From JABCPE02 sp963521545 (GTDB lineage: Bacteria > Bacteroidota > Bacteroidia > Flavobacteriales > Weeksellaceae), in contig CAUQVP010000062.1 in assembly GCA_963521545.1 (NCBI GenBank), positions 1-10,996 of the forward strand: DNA of 10,996 bases, written 5' to 3'. Position 1 is the first letter of the stretch. The number at the start of each line of letters is the position of its first letter. The notes beneath the pieces were generated by a model, which saw only the letters and a program-made list of their open reading frames with translations, was not told where the DNA came from and did no database searches. Positions 7,266 to 10,996 of this stretch are shown here, piece after piece. Made by a program: the position numbers and the translations under genes.

Positions 7266-8655
7266 TAAACAAAAAACTTTAAAAGGAGAAGTTTCCCTAT
7301 CAGGAATAGGTCTTCATACAGGGAAAGAAGTGACCCTAACCATCAAACCTGCTAAGGAAAACATAGGCTATGTGTTCGTAAGAACAGACTTAGAGGGAAA
7401 TCCACAAATAGAAGCGGATGCTAATTATGTGGTTTCTACTGATAGAGGAACTACATTAGAAAAATCAGGAGTTAAAATCTACACATGTGAGCATGTTTTG
7501 GCGGCATTAGTGGGGATGGATGTGGATAATGCTATCTTGGAGATGAATAATGCAGAACCTCCTATTATGGATGGTTCATCCAAGTTTTTTGTAGAAGCTA
7601 TAGAGAAAGCAGGAGTGGTGGAGCAGGAGCAGCCGAGAGAGTATTTTGCTGTTACAGAGGTTGTTAGTTTCACTGACCCACAGACTGGTTCTGAGATTAC
7701 CATTATCCCAGCGGATACTTATGAAGTAACTACGATGGTGGATTTTGGGACTAATGTTTTAGGGACTCAGAATGCTGTTTTGAAAAATATTTCTGATTTT
7801 AAAAATGAAATTTCTTCTGCTAGAACATTTAGTTTTTTACATGAATTAGAAATGCTTTTGGATGCAGGTCTAATCAAAGGTGGAGATATTTCTAATGCGA
7901 TTGTTTATGTAGATAAAGAATTGACTCCTGAAACAGCTGAAAAACTTAAAAAAGCTTTTGGAAAAGATGATGTTTCCATTCAGCCAAATGGAGTTTTGAA
8001 TAACTTGACTTTAAACTATCCAAACGAGGCAGCTCGTCATAAATTATTGGATGTTATCGGTGACTTGGCATTGACAGGAGTAAGATTAAAAGGAAAGGTA
8101 ATTGCTAATAAACCAGGACATTACATAAATACAGAGTTTGCTAAAAAACTAAATAAAATATACAAAGCTCAAAAGAAGAAAAATGTTCCAAATTTTGATT
8201 TGAGTAAAGAGCCTATTTATGATATCAATGGCATTATGAGATTATTGCCGCACAGACCTCCGTTCTTGTTGATAGACAAGATTTTGGAACTGTCTGATAA
8301 TCATATCGTAGGGCTGAAAAATATCACAATGAATGAACCGTTCTTTGTAGGACATTTCCCAAAAGAACCTGTGATGCCAGGAGTTTTACAGATAGAAGCA
8401 ATGGCGCAGATTGGGGGGATTTTGGTGCTGTCAAGTGTCCCAGATCCAGAGAACTATTCTACATATTTTGTAAAAATAGATAATGTTAAATTCAAAAAGA
8501 AAGTAATCCCAGGGGATACACTTGTCTTTAAATTAGAGCTGTTAGCTCCTATCCGTAGAGGAATAGTACACATGCAGGGGTATGGCTATGTATGTGATAA
8601 TGTAGTGGTGGAAGCAGAACTAATGGCTCAAGTAGCAAAAACAAAAATAGACTAA
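7258..8655 (+). CDS. lpxC-fabZ: LpxC-FabZ fusion: UDP-3-O-acyl-GlcNAc deacetylase / 3-hydroxyacyl-ACP dehydratase
   Basis: A 465-residue bifunctional cytoplasmic enzyme. The LpxC domain (about 1-305) removes acetate from UDP-3-O-acyl-GlcNAc, the committed step of lipid A synthesis. Zinc ligands are H79 (CEHVLAAL), H261 and D265 (HKLLDVIGDL), with catalytic E78, K262, D269 and H288 (KPGHYINTEF) all in place. A lysine-rich linker (about 299-315) leads to FabZ (about 317-465). FabZ dehydrates 3-hydroxyacyl-ACP in fatty acid elongation, with catalytic H366 and E380 in GHFPKEPVMPGVLQIEAMAQ and the substrate-end motif LPHRPPFLLID at 330-340. The fusion is characteristic of Bacteroidota; in most Proteobacteria the two genes are separate. 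LpxA/LpxD and FabZ draw on the same hydroxyacyl-ACP, so fusion fixes the ratio of the two activities (inference). Its start overlaps the lpxD stop by 8 bases, and its stop directly abuts the lpxA ATG. Confidence 0.97.
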   Translation: MSDKQKTLKGEVSLSGIGLHTGKEVTLTIKPAKENIGYVFVRTDLEGNPQIEADANYVVSTDRGTTLEKSGVKIYTCEHVLAALVGMDVDNAILEMNNAEPPIMDGSSKFFVEAIEKAGVVEQEQPREYFAVTEVVSFTDPQTGSEITIIPADTYEVTTMVDFGTNVLGTQNAVLKNISDFKNEISSARTFSFLHELEMLLDAGLIKGGDISNAIVYVDKELTPETAEKLKKAFGKDDVSIQPNGVLNNLTLNYPNEAARHKLLDVIGDLALTGVRLKGKVIANKPGHYINTEFAKKLNKIYKAQKKKNVPNFDLSKEPIYDINGIMRLLPHRPPFLLIDKILELSDNHIVGLKNITMNEPFFVGHFPKEPVMPGVLQIEAMAQIGGILVLSSVPDPENYSTYFVKIDNVKFKKKVIPGDTLVFKLELLAPIRRGIVHMQGYGYVCDNVVVEAELMAQVAKTKID

Positions 8656-9462
8656 ATGATTCATCAGCTTACAGCAGTAGACCCAAGAGCGAAAATTGGA
8701 CAAAATGTTACTGTAGACCCATTTACCACCATAGCAGCGGATGTGGAAATAGGTGAAGGAACATGGATAGGCTCTAATGTTACCATTATGAATGGAGCAA
8801 GAATTGGTAAAAACTGCAGAATTTTTCCAGGAACTGTCATCGCTGCGATACCACAAGATTTGAAGTTTGATGGAGAGGAATCACAAGTTATCATTGGTGA
8901 TAATACGACCATTAGAGAATGTGTAACAGTTAATAGAGGAACCAAGGCTTTAGGATATACTAAAATAGGAAATAATTGTCTAATCATGGCTACATCTCAT
9001 ATCGCTCATGACTGTGTTGTCGGTGATAATGCCATTATAGTAAATGGATGCGCGATAGGCGGACATGTAGAAATAGGCGATTATGCTATCATAGGTGGGC
9101 TGAGTGCCGTGCATCAGTTCTCTCGAATAGGAAAACATGTAATCACGGCAGGAGGTTCTTTGGTTAGAAAAGATATTCCGCCTTATGTCAAAGTAGGAGG
9201 AGAGCCGCCTGTTTATGCAGGAATTAACTCGGTTGGGCTGAGAAGAAGAGGAATTTCTAATGAGAAAATTTTAGAAATTCAGTCCATTTATAGAGTGATT
9301 TTCCAAATGGGAATGAATGTATCTCAAGCATTGACATATATAGAAAGAGAAGTGCTGTCTACACCAGAAAGAGATGAAATTGTACAATTTATACAATCAT
9401 CTCAGAGAGGAATCATCAGAGGTGGTAGTATGAAAAAAGAGGAAGAAGATAATCAAGATTAA
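8656..9462 (+). CDS. lpxA: UDP-N-acetylglucosamine O-acyltransferase
   Basis: LpxA carries out the first step of lipid A synthesis, moving a 3-hydroxyacyl chain from ACP to the 3-OH of UDP-GlcNAc; it works as a cytoplasmic trimer. At 268 residues it is of normal length. The hexapeptide beta helix fills about 6-180, with catalytic H118 in SHIAHDCVVGD (E. coli His125). Family blocks IPQDLKFDGE (65-74), IIGGLSAVHQFSRIG (145-159) and INSVGLRRRGIS (190-201) are present. A C-terminal helical domain follows from about 200. G166 aligns with E. coli Gly173, the hydrocarbon-ruler residue associated with long acyl chains. The last dozen residues (KKEEEDNQD) are a charged tail. The ATG follows the lpxC-fabZ TAA with no gap, so translation is probably coupled. 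The gap to efp is 18 A-rich bases. Confidence 0.97.
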   Translation: MIHQLTAVDPRAKIGQNVTVDPFTTIAADVEIGEGTWIGSNVTIMNGARIGKNCRIFPGTVIAAIPQDLKFDGEESQVIIGDNTTIRECVTVNRGTKALGYTKIGNNCLIMATSHIAHDCVVGDNAIIVNGCAIGGHVEIGDYAIIGGLSAVHQFSRIGKHVITAGGSLVRKDIPPYVKVGGEPPVYAGINSVGLRRRGISNEKILEIQSIYRVIFQMGMNVSQALTYIEREVLSTPERDEIVQFIQSSQRGIIRGGSMKKEEEDNQD

Positions 9463-9480
9463 AAATAATTAGAATAAAAA

Positions 9481-10044
9481 ATGGCAACAACAGCTGATAT
9501 TAGAAAAGGACTTTGTATAGAGTTTAACCATGATATTTACAAGGTAATAGAATTCCTTCATGTAAAACCAGGAAAAGGTCCAGCTTTCGTAAGAACAAAA
9601 TTAAAATCAGTAACGAATGGAAAAGTTTTAGACAACACTTTTTCAGCTGGGCATAAAATCGATGAAGTTAAAGTAATTACGCGTAAATTTCAGTATCTTT
9701 ATGATGATGAGAATGGATATCATTTCATGAACAATGAAGATTTTTCTCAAATCTATCTAAACAAAGAAATGATAGAAAATGCTCAGTTTATGAAGGCTGG
9801 AGAGGAAATTACAGTAATTTTGAAAGAATCAGATGAAACGCCTCTTTCTGCTGAACTTCCTGCGACAGTATTTTTGGAAGTGACAGAAGCAGACCCAGGT
9901 GTGAAAGGAAACACAGCAACTAACGCCTTGAAAAATTGTATAGTAGAAACAGGCGCTAGAGTTTTGGTTCCGCTATTCATAGAACCAGGAGATAAGATTA
10001 AAGTAAATACAGAAGACGGCTCTTATTTAGAGAGAGTTAAATAA
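9481..10044 (+). CDS. efp: Translation elongation factor EF-P
   Basis: EF-P binds stalled ribosomes between the P and E sites and helps form peptide bonds at consecutive prolines. The 187-residue protein has the usual three beta-barrel domains: the KOW-like domain at about 1-65, the OB domain at about 70-128, and the C-terminal OB domain at about 130-187 with the EF-P signature GVKGNTATNALKNCIVETGARVLVPLFI split around 140-167. The domain I loop reads HVKPGKGPAF, with the tip lysine K32 equivalent to E. coli Lys34. Proline two residues after K32 gives the palindromic PGKGP loop, a form known in actinobacterial EF-P that works with an unmodified lysine. Whether that holds here is inference. 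No modification enzyme gene is nearby. It sits between lpxA (18-base gap) and a second lpxD-like gene (15-base gap) on the same strand, so it is probably co-transcribed with the lipid A genes. The gap carries no Shine-Dalgarno sequence. Confidence 0.97.
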   Translation: MATTADIRKGLCIEFNHDIYKVIEFLHVKPGKGPAFVRTKLKSVTNGKVLDNTFSAGHKIDEVKVITRKFQYLYDDENGYHFMNNEDFSQIYLNKEMIENAQFMKAGEEITVILKESDETPLSAELPATVFLEVTEADPGVKGNTATNALKNCIVETGARVLVPLFIEPGDKIKVNTEDGSYLERVK

Positions 10045-10059
10045 ATTTATATAACCACT

Positions 10060-10971
10060 ATGAAATTTACTAAAGTCCAGACATTAAAGCAGATAGCAGA
10101 AATTATCGATGCCAAATATATTGGTGCGGATGATTTTCCTATTTCTGGAACAAATGAAATTCATAGAGTAAAATCGGGAGAGATTGTTTTTGTAAATCAT
10201 CCTAAATATTATGAAAAGGCTTTAAATTCTGAGGCGACAGTTATTCTCATTGATAAAGAAGTTGATTGTCCACAAGGGAAAGCTCTTTTGGTTTCGGATG
10301 ATCCATTTAGAGATTTTAATAAAATTAATGTTCATTTTACTCCAATACAGACATTTAAAACTTGTGGAGAAAATGTGAAAATAGGGAAAAACAGCCAGAT
10401 TCATTCTTCTGTAATTATAGGAAATGATGTGGAGATAGGAGAAGAATGTATCATCATGCCAAATGTGGTGATAGGCGATAGAACTAAGATAGGAAATCGC
10501 TGTATTATCCAGTCTGGGACAGTTCTTGGAGGAGATGCGTTTTATTACAGAAAACTGCCAACAGGCTATATCAAGATGCTTTCAGTAGGAAATGTAGTTT
10601 TGGAAGATGATGTGGAAATAGGAGCAAACTGCACCATAGACAGAGGTGTTACAGATACTACAATCATAGGAGAAGGAACGAAGATGGATAATCAAATCCA
10701 GATAGGGCATGATACTATCATAGGGAAGAGATGTCTGATTGCTTCACAAGTTGGGATTGCAGGATGCTGTAATATAGGCAATGATGTTACCATCTGGGGG
10801 CAGGTAGGAGTTTCCTCGGATATTACAGTAGAAGATGGAGTGGTTATTTTGGCAACTTCGGGAGTTTCAAAAGATTTGAAAAAAGGTAAAACTTATTTCG
10901 GAGCACCTGCGGAGGAAGCCAAGGAATATTATAAAAAACAGGTAAAAATTACTCGATTGATACAAGGATAA
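10060..10971 (+). CDS. lpxD: Second LpxD-like N-acyltransferase (divergent paralogue)
   Basis: A 303-residue LpxD-family protein, a distant paralogue of the gene at 6234. An N-terminal LpxD-like domain (about 1-97) contains FVNHPKY at 44-50, keeping the aromatic positions that stack on uracil in known LpxD. The hexapeptide beta helix runs from about 103 to 270, with ANCTIDRG at 189-196 and an LpxD-type catalytic histidine, H217, in NQIQIGHDTIIG. Differences from standard LpxD are GGDAFYY (158-164) in place of GGDGFGF, and a tail some 40 residues shorter that lacks most of the C-terminal helical part involved in acyl/ACP contacts. It may be a second LpxD with another chain preference or an acyltransferase for a different amino sugar; the sequence cannot decide. 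It follows efp by 15 bases and ends with two in-frame TAA stops in a row. Automatic annotation usually calls it LpxD. Family membership is sure, substrate is not. Confidence 0.85.
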   Translation: MKFTKVQTLKQIAEIIDAKYIGADDFPISGTNEIHRVKSGEIVFVNHPKYYEKALNSEATVILIDKEVDCPQGKALLVSDDPFRDFNKINVHFTPIQTFKTCGENVKIGKNSQIHSSVIIGNDVEIGEECIIMPNVVIGDRTKIGNRCIIQSGTVLGGDAFYYRKLPTGYIKMLSVGNVVLEDDVEIGANCTIDRGVTDTTIIGEGTKMDNQIQIGHDTIIGKRCLIASQVGIAGCCNIGNDVTIWGQVGVSSDITVEDGVVILATSGVSKDLKKGKTYFGAPAEEAKEYYKKQVKITRLIQG

Positions 10972-10990
10972 TAAAAAAATGTTACTTTTG
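10957..10990 (+). promoter_or_regulatory. Candidate promoter for the next gene downstream
   Basis: TACTTTTG at 10983-10990 matches the Bacteroidota -7 consensus exactly. A TTG at 10957-10959, inside the end of the preceding gene, lies 23 bases upstream and could be the -33 element. The bases after it begin another TACTTT at the window edge. No terminator hairpin is visible between the preceding stop and this box. In related Flavobacteriia sucD often follows here, from memory; nothing of it is in the window. Confidence 0.5.
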
Positions 10991-10996
10991 TACTTT

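Noticed and set aside
6901..10720. Similar stretches around 6905-6960 and 10660-10720 (both near ATAGGAGAAGG) as a possible DNA repeat
   Set aside because: They encode the same conserved LpxD block (IIGEGTK) in the two paralogues. The likeness is explained by protein homology, and there is no long exact match suggesting recent gene conversion.
1..10996. Mobile element, prophage, CRISPR or defence system
   Set aside because: No transposase, integrase, spaced direct repeats, target-site duplications or tRNA were seen. Every long frame belongs to a recognised chromosomal family, so a new defence or mobile system is not supported here.

Overview
This window looks like chromosomal DNA from a Bacteroidota bacterium, most likely class Flavobacteriia and probably near the Chryseobacterium/Elizabethkingia/Riemerella group (inferred from gene content, not from a search). 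The pointers are a type III glutamine synthetase, a PorX-type response regulator with a PglZ effector domain, an LpxC-FabZ fusion, AT-rich intergenic DNA, an absence of Shine-Dalgarno sequences, and TAnnTTTG-type -7 promoter boxes. All genes appear intact except the first, which is cut by the window edge. No mobile element, CRISPR array, rRNA or tRNA is visible, and no gene-free stretch exceeds about 120 bases.

Layout: (1) 1-2121 (+), the 3' part of the glutamine synthetase III gene. Its frame is open through base 1, so the true start lies upstream. A hairpin plus T-run terminator follows. (2) 2177-3211 (+), a DUF445 membrane-anchored protein of unknown function. (3) 3210-3246, a perfect 13-bp inverted repeat between convergent genes that can end transcription from both sides. 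(4) 3284-4825 (-), porX. (5) 4826-4944, an AT-rich divergent promoter region. (6) 4945-6159 (+), an HD-domain phosphohydrolase of the dGTPase/SAMHD1-like family. (7) 6234-10971 (+), a tight block lpxD, lpxC-fabZ, lpxA, efp and a second lpxD-like gene. Its -7 box lies so close to the first ATG that the mRNA may be nearly leaderless. (8) The last bases carry another -7 box, probably for the next gene downstream.

The lpx block encodes the first steps of lipid A synthesis. LpxA adds a 3-hydroxyacyl chain to UDP-GlcNAc, LpxC removes the acetyl group, and LpxD adds the second hydroxyacyl chain to nitrogen. The FabZ domain uses the same 3-hydroxyacyl-ACP pool for fatty acid elongation. EF-P, a translation factor for proline-rich stretches, sits inside this block. 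porX belongs to regulation of the type IX secretion system in this phylum, but no secretion gene is in the window.

I see no clear new multi-gene system. The points most worth a second look are the divergent second LpxD-like acyltransferase, the nearly leaderless lpx promoter with a palindrome beside it, the PGKGP loop of EF-P, and the divergent pairing of porX with an HD phosphohydrolase.
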